From Streptomyces sp. NBC_00683 (GTDB lineage Bacteria; Actinomycetota; Actinomycetes; Streptomycetales; Streptomycetaceae), in contig NZ_CP109013.1 of NCBI RefSeq assembly GCF_036226745.1, positions 6,324,001 to 6,388,000 on the forward strand: a stretch of 64,000 nt of DNA. Reading direction: 5' to 3'. Of this stretch, positions 37,170 through 47,120 are shown piece after piece. Below the pieces are notes generated by a model, which saw only the letters and a program-made list of their open reading frames with translations, searched no databases and was not told the origin of the DNA. A program made the position numbers and the translations under genes. Position 1 is the stretch's first letter; each line of letters begins with the position of its first letter.

Positions 37170-39920
37170 GTGACCCTAACGACGACCGTGCACAGTCCGC
37201 TCCGGCTGTACGGCCGCAGCGGTGAACTCGCCATCCTGGAAACCCTCTTGGGGCGGCTGCGGGCAGGGGACGGCGGAGCGCTCGTGCTCACCTCGCCCCC
37301 CGGCCTCGGCCGCACCGCCCTCCTGCGGCAGGCAGCAGCCGACTACTTCGCACGCCGCGAAGGGCCCGTGCTGTACGCCTCCGCCGCCCCCGCCGAGGAA
37401 CGGCTGCCCTACAGCGGGCTGCACGCCCTGCTCTGCTCCGCGCAGGGCCCCCTGGCCGTCTCCCCCGACCGCGTCCTGCGCACCGGGATCACCCCCGGCG
37501 GCCTGCTCGGCCTGCTGCGCGGCCTCGGCGCCGAACGGCCGCTGCTGGTCTGCGTGGACGACGCCCACGCCTGGGACCCCGACTCGCGGGCCGCGCTCGG
37601 CTTCGCGGCACGCAGACTCGGCGCGGGCAGCCGCGTCGCCGTGGTGATCGGCTCCGCCGACGAGACCACCTTCGCCGGACTGCCCGCCCTGCGCCTCGGC
37701 CCGCTCGACGACGACGCGGCAGCCGCACTCCTGGACCGGCTCACCGACGCCACGGGCGATGTCGACCCGGTCGTCCGCAGCGAACTCCTGCGGGAAGCGG
37801 CCGGGAACCCCCGGCTGCTCGCCGGCCTCGTCGGCCGCCTGACCGCCGACCAGTTGGCCGGGCGCACCGCGCTGCCCTACCCGCTGCCCGGCGGCGAGAG
37901 CGTCCTCGACGCCCACGCCGCCCATCTCGACGGACTCGACCCGGACACCCACACCCTCCTGCTGCTGGCCGCGGCCGCGGAGGAACACGAACCCGACGGG
38001 GCGGGCGCGGACGCCGCCCTGCTGCTGCGGGCAGGAGCCCGCGCCGGACTGGTACCCGCCCACCTGGACCGCGTCCTGTTCGCACCCGCGGGCAGCGCGG
38101 GGGCACTCCAACGGGCCGGAAGCCGCGTGCACTTCAGTCATCCGCTGCTGCGCCGCGCGGTCCTGCACAGGGCGCCGACGGCCCGGCGCAGGGCGGTGCA
38201 CGAACTGCTCGCCACCCTGCTCGGCGGGCCCGGATCGCCCCCGCTGCCCGCACTCGTCCAGCGGGCCTGCGCCGCACCCGGGCCCGACACCGCACTCGCC
38301 GGGCAACTCGTGGCGGCGGCCGTCGCCCCCCGCCCGCACGCCGAACGGTCGGCCGCGCTCGCGCGCGCCGCCGCGCTCTCCACCGACGACGCACAGCGCG
38401 GCGCGCGCTTCGCGGCCGCCGCCGAACAGGCCCGGCTCGCAGGCGACACCGGCCGGGCCCGCGCCATGCTGGCCCGCGTAGGCGCCCACCCCGCCGGAGG
38501 CGTCGCACCCTACGTACGCGGCATGCTCGCCCTGCGCGACGGACCGGCGGCCGACGCGCGCGAGGCCCTCCTGAACGCGGCGACACTGCTCGCGCCGCAC
38601 GATCCGCGCCGCACCCTGGACGCCCTGTTCGGCGCTGCGGAGGCCGCCTGGGCCATGGGGGACGCCATCGCCTATCTGGACGCCATGAACCGTATCCCCG
38701 TCGCCCCGGCCGACCGGGCCACGGTCCAGTACCGCGCCGGGATGTGCGCCGTACTCGGCGGGCGCACCGTCGCGGGCCACGCCCTGCTGCGGTGCTGCCT
38801 GGACTGGGCCGACCGTGCGGAGGAACCCGACGAGCTGCTGAGGGCCGCCGTCTCGGCCCTGGTGCTCGGCGAGGTCGACGCGGCCTGCCGGACGGGAGCC
38901 CGTGCGCTCGCCGCCGTACGCACGCGTGGGCCCGAGGCCCTGCTGCCGCACGCCCTGGAGAACCTCGCCTACGCCGAACTACGGGCCGGACGGCACGCCA
39001 GGGCCCGTGCCCACGCGCTGGAGGGCCTGCATGCCGCCCGGCGCACGGGACAGCCCAACGCCGCCACCCATCTGCACGCCGTACTGGCGCTCGCCGCCTC
39101 GGTGGAAGGGCCCGCGGAAGCGTGTGCGGCCCATGCCGACGCCGCACTGGCCGGCGCCGGTCCGCACGGTCTGACCCAGGCGGCGACCCTCGCCACCTGG
39201 GCGGTGGCCCGCGCGGACCTCGCGGCCGGACGGCCCGGCGAGGCGGCTGCCCGGCTCGGGCCACTGGTGCGGCCCGGACCGCGGATGGGGCACTTCGCCG
39301 TCCGGTTGCTCGCCATCCCGTGCTACATCGAGGCGGTGGCCCTCTCCGGCCGGGCCGACGACGGCACGGACGGCCTGGCCGAGGCCGTCGAGGAGTTCGC
39401 GCTGTGGACCTCCCGGACCACCGACCCGCAGGCCCCCGCCCAACTGGCGCGCTGCCGGGCCCTCCTGGCACCGCAGGAGGAGGCCGCCGCGCGGTACGAG
39501 GAGGCGCTCGCCCACCACGACCGTGCGGGCGGCGACTTCGAGCGCGCCCGCACCCAGCTGCTCCACGGCCAGCTGCTGCGGCGCAGGCGCCGCACCCGTG
39601 AGGCCCGCGGCCCGCTGCGCGACGCCCTGGTCGCCTTCGAACGCTGCTCGGCCCGCGCCTGGGCCGACCGGGCGGGCGGGGAGCTGCGGGCGGCCGGGGA
39701 AGCGGTGGACGTGCCCGACCAGGGCGGGGCGGGGCCGCTCGCCGGGCTGACCCCGCAGCAGCAGCGGATCGCCCGCTGTGTGGCGGAGGGCGCCACGAAC
39801 CGCGAGGTGGCGGTGCGGCTCTCGGTGAGCCCGCGGACGGTCGACCACCACCTGCGCAACGTGTTCGCGGCGCTGGGGGTCAGGTCCAGGACCGAGCTCG
39901 CCAGGCTGCTGGACCGCTAG
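37170..39920 (+). CDS. LAL-type LuxR-family transcriptional regulator (LipR-like)
   Basis: 916 residues: an N-terminal STAND-type NTPase domain, a long helical TPR-like middle, and a C-terminal LuxR helix-turn-helix (about 855-916, LTPQQQRIARCVAEGATNREV). The Walker A region reads TSPPGLGRTA (41-50), with Arg in place of the usual Lys; Walker B is LLVCVDDAHAWD. In S. exfoliatus and S. coelicolor a LAL regulator (LipR) encoded beside lipA activates the lipase gene. Here two lipA-like genes lie just upstream, so this is a plausible LipR counterpart. GTG start, 160 bp from the divergent hydrolase. Confidence 0.9.
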   Translation: MTLTTTVHSPLRLYGRSGELAILETLLGRLRAGDGGALVLTSPPGLGRTALLRQAAADYFARREGPVLYASAAPAEERLPYSGLHALLCSAQGPLAVSPDRVLRTGITPGGLLGLLRGLGAERPLLVCVDDAHAWDPDSRAALGFAARRLGAGSRVAVVIGSADETTFAGLPALRLGPLDDDAAAALLDRLTDATGDVDPVVRSELLREAAGNPRLLAGLVGRLTADQLAGRTALPYPLPGGESVLDAHAAHLDGLDPDTHTLLLLAAAAEEHEPDGAGADAALLLRAGARAGLVPAHLDRVLFAPAGSAGALQRAGSRVHFSHPLLRRAVLHRAPTARRRAVHELLATLLGGPGSPPLPALVQRACAAPGPDTALAGQLVAAAVAPRPHAERSAALARAAALSTDDAQRGARFAAAAEQARLAGDTGRARAMLARVGAHPAGGVAPYVRGMLALRDGPAADAREALLNAATLLAPHDPRRTLDALFGAAEAAWAMGDAIAYLDAMNRIPVAPADRATVQYRAGMCAVLGGRTVAGHALLRCCLDWADRAEEPDELLRAAVSALVLGEVDAACRTGARALAAVRTRGPEALLPHALENLAYAELRAGRHARARAHALEGLHAARRTGQPNAATHLHAVLALAASVEGPAEACAAHADAALAGAGPHGLTQAATLATWAVARADLAAGRPGEAAARLGPLVRPGPRMGHFAVRLLAIPCYIEAVALSGRADDGTDGLAEAVEEFALWTSRTTDPQAPAQLARCRALLAPQEEAAARYEEALAHHDRAGGDFERARTQLLHGQLLRRRRRTREARGPLRDALVAFERCSARAWADRAGGELRAAGEAVDVPDQGGAGPLAGLTPQQQRIARCVAEGATNREVAVRLSVSPRTVDHHLRNVFAALGVRSRTELARLLDR

Positions 39921-39930
39921 CGTCTCTCGG

Positions 39931-39970
39931 TCGGCCTCGGTCGGCCTCGGTCGGCCTTGGTCGGCCTCGG
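39931..39970 (+). repeat. 10-bp tandem repeat after the LAL regulator
   Basis: TCGGCCTCGG occurs four times in a row (third copy TCGGCCTTGG), with partial copies on both sides, immediately after the stop codon. Confidence 0.85.
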
Positions 39971-40107
39971 GCGGATCGTGCCGGCCGCTTCCGGCAGTCC
40001 CGCCGCAGGTCCGAGGGGTGTCGCGGGCCGGGCGGGGCGTGCCGGTGCCGCCCGTGTTACATCGAGGTTGCAGGACCGTGATGAGAAGAACGCCGCACAC
40101 CCCTAGG

Positions 40108-40123
40108 TACCGACCGGGCGGTA
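40108..40123. promoter_or_regulatory. TetR-like palindrome upstream of the PucR-like gene
   Basis: TACCGACCGGGCGGTA matches its reverse complement at 14 of 16 positions and resembles the ACCGACCGGTCGGT type of TetR operator. It lies 110 bp upstream of the next start codon. Regulator unknown. Confidence 0.4.
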
Positions 40124-40232
40124 TGCCATTCTGCGGGCGTCAGGATCATTCGGTGTGCGCCCGCCCAATGGCGGGCCGGGCGCGCACCGGGCCGGCATTT
40201 CCGCAGTCGGCCGATTCCCGGTGGAGGCCGCC

Positions 40233-41591
40233 ATGCCACAGGTCGTACGTTCACGGATCAGGGCGCTGCACGGGCCGCCCCCCGTAGCACCGCTGCCGCA
40301 CCGCTTCCGTTCCCTGGCCGACCGTGAGGCCATCGCCGTACTCCACAGGGCCGCCCAAGTGCTGCTGGAAGCACTGCCGGAGCTCACGGACCGGCTCGTC
40401 GAGCAGCTGCGGGAACAGGAGCCCGCCTACCGCACGGCCATCGAGAGCGACCCTGCCGAGATCTGGCAGGAGGTCCACCACTCACTGCGCCACAACGTCG
40501 CCTCCCTGATCCAGCCCCGGGAGTTCCGCGAGGCCGCCCACCGCACGTCCCGGTGGATCGGCGAGACCCGCGCCGAACAGGGCGTACCGCTCGACGCGGT
40601 CCTGCACGCCTTCCGGATGGGCGGGGCGATGGTCTGGCAGGACCTGGTCGACGAGACGGCGCGGCGCCACCCCGAGGACATCCGGCTGCTCGTCCATGTC
40701 GCGGCGGACGTCTGGAACTTCGTGGACGAGCACTGCGGAGTGGTGGCCGAGGCGTACCGGCAGGCCGAACGGCGCCTCACCTGGCGCCGCGAGAACCAGC
40801 AGCGGCTGATGACGTCGGCCCTGCTGGACGGCACCGCCCGAATAGCCGACCTGCCGGACGCCGCGGCCATGCTGGGGCTGTCGGTGCACGGACGGTACGC
40901 GGTGCTCGCGGTCGCCACCGCACGCCGTGCCCCGCACGGAACGTCCCAGCCGCCGCTGACCCTCCCCGCAGGGACACCGGTGCTCTGGCATGCCGGGGCC
41001 GACGCCGAACTCGCGATCCTGCCGCTGGGCGCCGGGCCGGTGGCGGCCGACCCGGCTGTCCCGCGCGAGGGTGACGCGGAGACCGCAGGCACCGACGGCG
41101 GGACGTCCGAGGCCTTGGGACCGGATGAACTCGCCTCCGTGGCAGCCGAACTGACGGCTCCGCCCGGGACCCGGATCGGGATCAGCTCCGTGGTCGACGG
41201 GCTTGCGTCGGTCGGTGACGCGCGGCGCCTCGCCGAGACCGCGCTGCGTGCCTGCCCGGCGTCCGGTGGCACCGTCCTGCTCGACGAGCACCTGCCGACC
41301 GCCCTGGTCGTCTCCTCGCCCGGACTGGGCACCGCGCTCGCCGGCCGGGTACTCGGCCCGCTCGACCGGCTCGACCCCGCGGACCGGGACGTGCTCATCG
41401 AGACGCTGACCGCATGGCTGGACTCGGACGGTTCGGCGCAGCGGGCGGGGGCGCGGCTGTACTGCCACCGCAACACGGTGCTGAACCGGCTGCGGCGCTT
41501 CGAACAGCTGACGGGCCGCTGTCTCACACGGCCCTCCGACGCGGTCGAGGTATCCCTGGCGCTGGCGGCGCGGCGGCTGCTGGGCGGCTGA
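40233..41591 (+). CDS. PucR/CdaR-type transcriptional regulator
   Basis: 452 residues. The N-terminal helical sensor region (about 20-200) is RsbRD/PucR-like, the middle is GGDEF-like and degenerate, and the C-terminal PucR helix-turn-helix is about 395-450 (LYCHRNTVLNRLRRFEQLTG). I chose the ATG at 40233 because GGAGG (40223-40227) lies five bases upstream; the frame is open to a GTG at 40155. The symporter gene follows after 217 bp and may be its target. Confidence 0.85.
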   Translation: MPQVVRSRIRALHGPPPVAPLPHRFRSLADREAIAVLHRAAQVLLEALPELTDRLVEQLREQEPAYRTAIESDPAEIWQEVHHSLRHNVASLIQPREFREAAHRTSRWIGETRAEQGVPLDAVLHAFRMGGAMVWQDLVDETARRHPEDIRLLVHVAADVWNFVDEHCGVVAEAYRQAERRLTWRRENQQRLMTSALLDGTARIADLPDAAAMLGLSVHGRYAVLAVATARRAPHGTSQPPLTLPAGTPVLWHAGADAELAILPLGAGPVAADPAVPREGDAETAGTDGGTSEALGPDELASVAAELTAPPGTRIGISSVVDGLASVGDARRLAETALRACPASGGTVLLDEHLPTALVVSSPGLGTALAGRVLGPLDRLDPADRDVLIETLTAWLDSDGSAQRAGARLYCHRNTVLNRLRRFEQLTGRCLTRPSDAVEVSLALAARRLLGG

Positions 41592-41808
41592 GACGTAGCG
41601 GGGGAGGGGGCGGGGGCGTCGCGTGGGCCCCGCCCCCTCAACGCCGGTCCCCGGCACTCGACTTGTGCAGAAGCACAGATCCGCCCCGCGAGGGCTGTAC
41701 GGGCGCCGCGCCCCGGACCCGCCACCTGTTCCCCGCCCGCCGCACCTGATGCCCTGGCCCCATGCCATCAGCTGCCCCTTTCAAGGCCCTACCGGCGGAG
41801 CCACCGCG

Positions 41809-43407
41809 GTGAGCGGCGCGGTCGACGCCCGGTCCCTGGCCGTCGTCATCTTCCTCGCATTCGTCGCCGTGTCCCTGCTGCTCTGCGGTCTCGCCGCAGC
41901 GGACCAGGACGACCCCGAGCACTTCTACGCGGGCGGCGGGGCCTCGCTCGGCCCCGTCGGCGGAGGGCTCGCCATCGCCGGGGACTACGTCAGCGCCGCC
42001 ACGCTGCTCTCCACCACCGGATCAGTCGCGCTCGCCGGCTTCGACGGTGTGCTCTTCGCCCTGGCTACCGTCGCCTCGTTGGTCCTCGTCATGCGGGTCT
42101 TCGCCGAACGCCTGCGCCGCAAGGGCGTGTTCACCATCGGTGACTTCCTCGCCGACCAGCTCGGGGACGGCTCCGTACGCCGGGCGCTGGGCGTCGCCAC
42201 CCTCGTCGTGCTCGCCCCGCTCCTCCTGGTGCAGCTGACCACCGCCGGACACGTCATGACGGCGATGTTCGGGCTCCCCGAAGGAGCGCTCACCGGCTGC
42301 ACGGTCGCCAGCGGCGCGCTGATGGTCTGCTACTCCGCCTTCGGCGGCATGCGCGGCACCGGCTACATCCAGATCCTCAAGGTCGCCGTCGTGCTGGCCG
42401 CCGTCACCCTGCTCGCGGGCCTGGTGCTCGCCCGCTTCGGCTGGTCACCCTTCGCACTCTTCGACGCGGCCCAGGAAGGCAGCAAGGCGGGCGGCGCCTA
42501 CGCGCGCCCCGGGCTCCAGTTCGGCCACGGGCTCGCCGGCAGCCTCGACCTGATCGGCTTTCAGCTCACCCTCGTACTCGGCGCGGCCTGCATGCCGCAC
42601 ATCATGATGAGGCTGCACCCGCTGCGCGACGCCTGGACCGCGCGCCGCGCGGCCGTCTGGTCCGTCGCCCCGGTCGCCGTCCTGTGCACCGGGATCGTCA
42701 TCGTCGGCCTCGGGGCCTCCGCCCTGCTCGGCCGGGACACCCTGCGCGCCGCCGACCCGGCCGGGGGCACGGCCCTGCTGATGGTGACCGGGGTGCTGGA
42801 CCCTGGCGCGAACGGGCCGCGCGACAGCCCGCTGTTCGCCCTCGTCGCCTGCGCCGCCTTCGCCACCACCCTGGCCGCCGTGGCCGGCATCACCCTGGCC
42901 GCCGCCTCGACCCTCGCCCGCGATTTCGCGGCGAAGGGCGCCCAGGGCGCCGGAAAGGCGTCCGGCAGGGAGATCCGCCGGGCCCGCCTGGCGGTGCTCG
43001 CGATCGGTGCGCTCGCCGTCCTCCTCTCGGCGTACACCCACGAACGCAACCCCCAGGTGCTGCTCTCCCTCTCGTTCGCCGCAGCTGCCTCGATCCTGCC
43101 GCCCGTCCTGCTGTACGCGCTCTTCCGCCCCGGATTCAACGCACGCGGGGTGCGGTGGACCGTGTACGGAACACTCCCGCTGATCGCCGGCCTGATGGTC
43201 CTGTCACCCGCGTTCTCGGGCACACCCATCGCACTGTTCCCCGAATGGGACTTCCACGTGTTCCCGCTCCAGACACCGGGCCTGATCACGATCCCCGCCG
43301 GGTTCCTCCTCGGCCTGCTGGGATCCAGGCCCCGGCCGGACACCCCGCGGGAAGGCCCCCGGCACCGGGCCCGCTGGGTCCCCGTACCGGCGGGCCGTGA
43401 CGCCTGA
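41809..43407 (+). CDS. Sodium:solute symporter (SSS family, ActP-like)
   Basis: 532 residues with about 13 membrane segments. SSS signatures include GGGLAIAGDYVSAATLL (about residues 46-62), a GMRGTGYIQ motif and CMPHIMMRLHPLRD. It resembles the acetate/short-chain carboxylate (ActP) branch; the substrate is not certain. I chose the GTG at 41809 because GGAG sits 8 bases upstream; an upstream ATG at 41749 would add 20 non-conserved residues. Confidence 0.87.
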   Translation: MSGAVDARSLAVVIFLAFVAVSLLLCGLAAADQDDPEHFYAGGGASLGPVGGGLAIAGDYVSAATLLSTTGSVALAGFDGVLFALATVASLVLVMRVFAERLRRKGVFTIGDFLADQLGDGSVRRALGVATLVVLAPLLLVQLTTAGHVMTAMFGLPEGALTGCTVASGALMVCYSAFGGMRGTGYIQILKVAVVLAAVTLLAGLVLARFGWSPFALFDAAQEGSKAGGAYARPGLQFGHGLAGSLDLIGFQLTLVLGAACMPHIMMRLHPLRDAWTARRAAVWSVAPVAVLCTGIVIVGLGASALLGRDTLRAADPAGGTALLMVTGVLDPGANGPRDSPLFALVACAAFATTLAAVAGITLAAASTLARDFAAKGAQGAGKASGREIRRARLAVLAIGALAVLLSAYTHERNPQVLLSLSFAAAASILPPVLLYALFRPGFNARGVRWTVYGTLPLIAGLMVLSPAFSGTPIALFPEWDFHVFPLQTPGLITIPAGFLLGLLGSRPRPDTPREGPRHRARWVPVPAGRDA

Positions 43408-43415
43408 CCCGCCGA

Positions 43416-44048
43416 CTACAGCCCCAGCTCCGCCGTGTGCAACCGGGCCAGCGCGTCCTTGTCGCCCTCCAGCTCCACCCGCGCGGCGTCCTGCCGGCCC
43501 GCGGCGAACAGCAGCAGCTCACCCGGCTCCCCGGTGACCGTCACCACCGGGGTGCCCTTGTGGGCCACCACCGTCTGGCCGTCCGGACGGCGCAGCACCA
43601 GACCCACCGGGGCCCTGCGGCCCAGCATCCGGGCCGACTTCTCGGTGCGCGACCACAGCACATCGGCGAAGACCGGGTCCAGGGTCCGCTGCGACCAGTC
43701 GGGCTGGGCCCGGCGCACGTCCTCCGCGTGGATGTAGAACTCGACCGTGTTGGCCGCCTCGTCCAGCTGCTTCAGCCCGAAGGGTGACATCCGCGGCGGA
43801 CCCGTACGGATGAGCTGGATCAGTTCCTCGTACGGCTTCTCGGCGAATTCGGCCTGCACCCGCTCCAGCCGGTTCTTCAGCGCGCCCAGCAGGATCCCGC
43901 CCGCCGCGTCCGCGCGGCGCTCACGCACCACCACATGGGCGGCCAGGTCCCGGGTCTTCCAGCCGTTGCACAGGGTCAGAGCTTCGGGGCCCGCCGCTTC
44001 CAACAGGTCGGCGAGCAGAAGACGTTCACGCTTCGCATGGGTCGACAT
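43416..44048 (-). CDS. TIGR03085-family metal-binding protein
   Basis: 210 residues of the actinobacterial TIGR03085 family, related to the DinB/mycothiol-dependent maleylpyruvate isomerase fold. Family features are an N-terminal helix bundle with [20 protein letters not shown] and the [15 protein letters not shown] motif, with His residues in metal-ligand positions. The reaction is unknown; mycothiol use is an inference. Divergent from hisI with an 85-bp gap. Confidence 0.85.
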   Translation of the reverse strand: MSTHAKRERLLLADLLEAAGPEALTLCNGWKTRDLAAHVVVRERRADAAGGILLGALKNRLERVQAEFAEKPYEELIQLIRTGPPRMSPFGLKQLDEAANTVEFYIHAEDVRRAQPDWSQRTLDPVFADVLWSRTEKSARMLGRRAPVGLVLRRPDGQTVVAHKGTPVVTVTGEPGELLLFAAGRQDAARVELEGDKDALARLHTAELGL

Positions 44049-44133
44049 GCCCGCCAGCGTACGACCGGCGCCCATGGTCCGCCCAGTGGACGCACACCCG
44101 GGCGGCCGTCCCCGGCGCGGCACAATGGGGCGC

Positions 44134-44514
44134 ATGACCAGCACGCCCGGCACCACCCCCGCCAGCAACCTCGACCCGGCCATCGCGGCCCGCCTCAAGC
44201 GCGGACCCGACGGACTGGTCCCGGCCATCGCCCAGCAGTACGACACCGGCGAGGTGCTCATGCTCGGCTGGATGGACGACGAGGCACTGCACCGCACCCT
44301 CACCACGGGCCGCTGCACCTACTGGTCCCGCAGCCGCCAGGAGTACTGGGTCAAGGGCGACACCTCCGGCCACATCCAGCAGGTCCGGTCCGTCGCCCTG
44401 GACTGCGACGCCGACACCGTCCTGGTGAAGGTCGACCAGACCGGTGCCGCCTGCCACACCGGTGACCGCACCTGCTTCGACGCGGACGTCCTTCCGCTCG
44501 CCCCGTCCCAGTAA
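44134..44514 (+). CDS. hisI: Phosphoribosyl-AMP cyclohydrolase
   Basis: 126 residues, monofunctional HisI without the HisE domain. It opens the adenine ring of PR-AMP in histidine synthesis. Metal-binding motifs are [12 protein letters not shown] and the cysteines of [10 protein letters not shown]. It is separated from the main his operon and placed directly before trpE (11 bp), so His and Trp genes are co-transcribed here. Confidence 0.96.
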   Translation: MTSTPGTTPASNLDPAIAARLKRGPDGLVPAIAQQYDTGEVLMLGWMDDEALHRTLTTGRCTYWSRSRQEYWVKGDTSGHIQQVRSVALDCDADTVLVKVDQTGAACHTGDRTCFDADVLPLAPSQ

Positions 44515-44525
44515 GGTCAGCCGCC

Positions 44526-46019
44526 ATGGATCTCGAGACCTTCCGCAAGCTCGCCGTCGAGCGGCGCGTCATCCCCGTCAGCCGCCGGCTCCTCGCGGAC
44601 GGTGACACCCCGGTCGGGCTCTACCGCAAACTCGCGGACGAGCGCACCGGCACGTTCCTCCTCGAATCCGCGGAGAACGGCCGCACCTGGTCCCGCTACT
44701 CCTTCATCGGAGTGCGCAGCGCCGCCACCCTCACCACCCTGGACGGCCGGGCCCACTGGCTCGGCACCCCGCCCGTCGGCGTCCCCGTCGACGGGGACCC
44801 GCTGCAGGCCCTGCGCGCCACCGTCGAGACCCTGCACACCCCGCGCGACCTGGTCGGCGACGACGGCCTGCCGCCGTTCACCGGTGGCATGGTCGGCTAT
44901 CTCGGGTACGACATCGTGCGCCGGCTGGAGAAGATCACCGAGCACGGCGGCGACGACCTGAAGCTCCCCGAGCTGACGATGCTCCTCACTTCGGACCTCG
45001 CCGTGCTCGACCACGGGGACGGCACGGTCCTCCTGATCGCCAACGCCATCAACCACAACGACCTGGACACAGGGGTCGACGAGGCGTACGCGGACGCGGT
45101 CGCCCGGCTCGACGCCATGGAGCGGGACCTGTCCAGGCCGGTGGAGAACGCCCCCGCCGCCCTGCCGCCCTCCGAGCTCCCGCCGTACACCGCGCTGTGG
45201 GGCGGCCCCGCCTACCAGGACGCCGTCGACGACATCAAGGAGCGCATCAGGGCCGGCGAGGCCTTCCAGGTCGTGCCCTCCCAGCGCTTCGAGACGCCCT
45301 GCACGGCGAGCGCCCTGGACGTCTACCGGGTCCTGCGCGCCACCAATCCGTCGCCGTACATGTACCTCCTGCGCTTCGACGGCTTCGACGTCGTCGGCTC
45401 CAGCCCGGAGGCGCTCGTCAAGGTCGAGGACGGCCGGGCCATGGTCCACCCCATCGCCGGGACCAGGCACCGCGGCGCCACCCCGCAGGAGGACCAGGCG
45501 CTCGCCGACGAGCTCCTCGCCGACCCGAAGGAACGCGCCGAGCACCTGATGCTCGTCGACCTCGGCCGCAACGACCTGGGACGGGTCTGCGAACCCGGCA
45601 GCGTCGAGGTCGTCGACTTCATGTCCGTCGAGCGGTACTCGCACGTGATGCACATCGTCTCCACCGTCACCGGACGGGTCGCCGAGGGCCACAAGGCCTT
45701 CGACGTCCTCACCGCGTGCTTCCCCGCGGGCACCCTCTCCGGCGCACCCAAGCCGCGCGCCATGCAGATCATCGAGGAGCTCGAACCGACCCGCCGGGGG
45801 CTGTACGGCGGCTGCGTCGGCTACCTCGACTTCGCGGGCGACTCCGACACCGCCATCGCCATCCGGACCGCTCTGCTCCGGGACGGCACCGCGTACGTCC
45901 AGGCCGGAGCGGGCGTCGTCGCTGACTCCGACCCGGTCGGCGAGGACACCGAGTGCCGCAACAAGGCCGCCGCGGTGCTCCGCGCCGTGCATACGGCGAA
46001 CCGGCTCCGGTCCCACTGA
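44526..46019 (+). CDS. trpE: Anthranilate synthase component I
   Basis: 497 residues. It converts chorismate to anthranilate using ammonia from a TrpG-type subunit, which is not in this window. The chorismate-binding domain carries [50 protein letters not shown] and [11 protein letters not shown]. The N-terminal feedback region contains [19 protein letters not shown] see no Trp-rich leader peptide in the 11-bp gap after hisI. Confidence 0.96.
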   Translation: MDLETFRKLAVERRVIPVSRRLLADGDTPVGLYRKLADERTGTFLLESAENGRTWSRYSFIGVRSAATLTTLDGRAHWLGTPPVGVPVDGDPLQALRATVETLHTPRDLVGDDGLPPFTGGMVGYLGYDIVRRLEKITEHGGDDLKLPELTMLLTSDLAVLDHGDGTVLLIANAINHNDLDTGVDEAYADAVARLDAMERDLSRPVENAPAALPPSELPPYTALWGGPAYQDAVDDIKERIRAGEAFQVVPSQRFETPCTASALDVYRVLRATNPSPYMYLLRFDGFDVVGSSPEALVKVEDGRAMVHPIAGTRHRGATPQEDQALADELLADPKERAEHLMLVDLGRNDLGRVCEPGSVEVVDFMSVERYSHVMHIVSTVTGRVAEGHKAFDVLTACFPAGTLSGAPKPRAMQIIEELEPTRRGLYGGCVGYLDFAGDSDTAIAIRTALLRDGTAYVQAGAGVVADSDPVGEDTECRNKAAAVLRAVHTANRLRSH

Positions 46020-46042
46020 GGCGGTAAGGGATAGTGGGGTAC

Positions 46043-46693
46043 GTGAGTGCTGTCCCCGTACCCCAGCCCCGTGCCCGTGCCGCCTCCGCGCCCGACAGCG
46101 CAGGAAGCCGCCGCAGCCTGGGCGCCGGCCTGCTCCTCGGGGCCGCCGGCGCCACCGTCGTCCTCCTCGCCTCAGGGCAGAAATGGGCCGAGGGCACGGC
46201 AGCCGTCGGCGGCGGCACCCTGCCCCTGACCGCGGACGGCCAGGACGTCACAGGCCTACCGGCGGCCCTGGCCGTCGTCGGCCTGGCCGCCCTCGTAGCC
46301 GTCTTCGCCGTCCGGGGCGGCGGCCGGACGATCGTCGCGGGACTGCTGGCACTCAGCGGACTGGGCGCCGGACTGAGCTCCTACGCCGGTGCCTCCGACA
46401 GCGCCGCCCTCGACGAGAAGGCCGCCCGGACCACCGGCAACACCTCGGCCACCATCGACGCGCTCAGCCACACCGCCTGGCCGTACGTCACGGCCGTCGG
46501 CGGACTGCTGATCCTGCTCGCCGGACTGCTCGCCCTTCGGTACGGCAGCCGGTGGCCCGCCATGTCGGGACGGTACGAGCGCGGCGGCACCCCGCGCCCC
46601 CGCAAGGCCGCTCCCGCGGCCCCGGATCCCGACCGGCCCGAGGACCTGTGGAAGGCCCTGGACCGCGGCGAGGACCCGACGCGCGAGGCATGA
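46043..46693 (+). CDS. TIGR02234 Trp-region-associated membrane protein
   Basis: 216 residues with four membrane segments (about residues 28-50, 75-98, 102-120, 150-172) and a hydrophilic C-terminus ending in PDRPEDLWKALDRGEDPT. This actinobacterial family is regularly found in Trp operons but has no known function. GTG at 46043 (VSAVPVPQP) is preferred, with TAAGGGA upstream; a GTG at 46034 is possible. Confidence 0.85.
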   Translation: MSAVPVPQPRARAASAPDSAGSRRSLGAGLLLGAAGATVVLLASGQKWAEGTAAVGGGTLPLTADGQDVTGLPAALAVVGLAALVAVFAVRGGGRTIVAGLLALSGLGAGLSSYAGASDSAALDEKAARTTGNTSATIDALSHTAWPYVTAVGGLLILLAGLLALRYGSRWPAMSGRYERGGTPRPRKAAPAAPDPDRPEDLWKALDRGEDPTREA

Positions 46694-46787
46694 CCCCCCG
46701 GCTCGGGTCCACCCGCACGTACGGGACAATGGCAGCGAGCTTTCTGTACAGCGATACCTTCAGCGCAACACCAACGAGGAGCAACTC

Positions 46788-47039
46788 ATGGCGGGCAGCA
46801 GCCACGGACACACCCCGGCCGCCTGGACCGGTGTCATCATCGCCTTCATCGGCTTCTGCATCGCAGGCGTCTTCATGGTCGCGGCGAACCCGCTCGGCTT
46901 CTGGGCCGGACTGGCCGTCATCGCCGTCGGCGGACTCGTCGGTCTCGCCATGAAGGCCGCCGGCCTCGGCATGCCGAAGGAGTCGGCCGAGCTGGCGGCC
47001 GCCAGGGCCCGTGCCGGAGAGGCACAGACCACCGCCTGA
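46788..47039 (+). CDS. HGxxPAAW family small membrane protein
   Basis: 83 residues beginning [13 protein letters not shown], the hallmark motif of this Streptomyces family, followed by two hydrophobic helices and a short Ala-rich tail. ACGAGGAGCAAC precedes the ATG. Unknown function, conserved position in the trp cluster. Confidence 0.9.
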   Translation: MAGSSHGHTPAAWTGVIIAFIGFCIAGVFMVAANPLGFWAGLAVIAVGGLVGLAMKAAGLGMPKESAELAAARARAGEAQTTA

Positions 47040-47120
47040 CCGCACGCCGGTCCACAGACACGACACGAGGCGCAGCCCGACCGGGCTGCGCCTCTCCGTA
47101 CGAGCGGGGACAATCAGCGC

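Larger units (their letters stand above)
39921..40232 (+). other. Intergenic region between the two regulators
   Basis: A 312-bp gap. It starts with the 10-bp tandem repeat (39931-39970), has a GC-rich stretch without ORF evidence, then a TetR-like palindrome at 40108-40123, and ends with GTGGAGG as ribosome site for the next gene. Confidence 0.6.

Noticed and set aside
44515..44525. Separate promoter or attenuator for trpE
   Set aside because: Only 11 bp separate hisI and trpE, so read-through from hisI is the simplest explanation.
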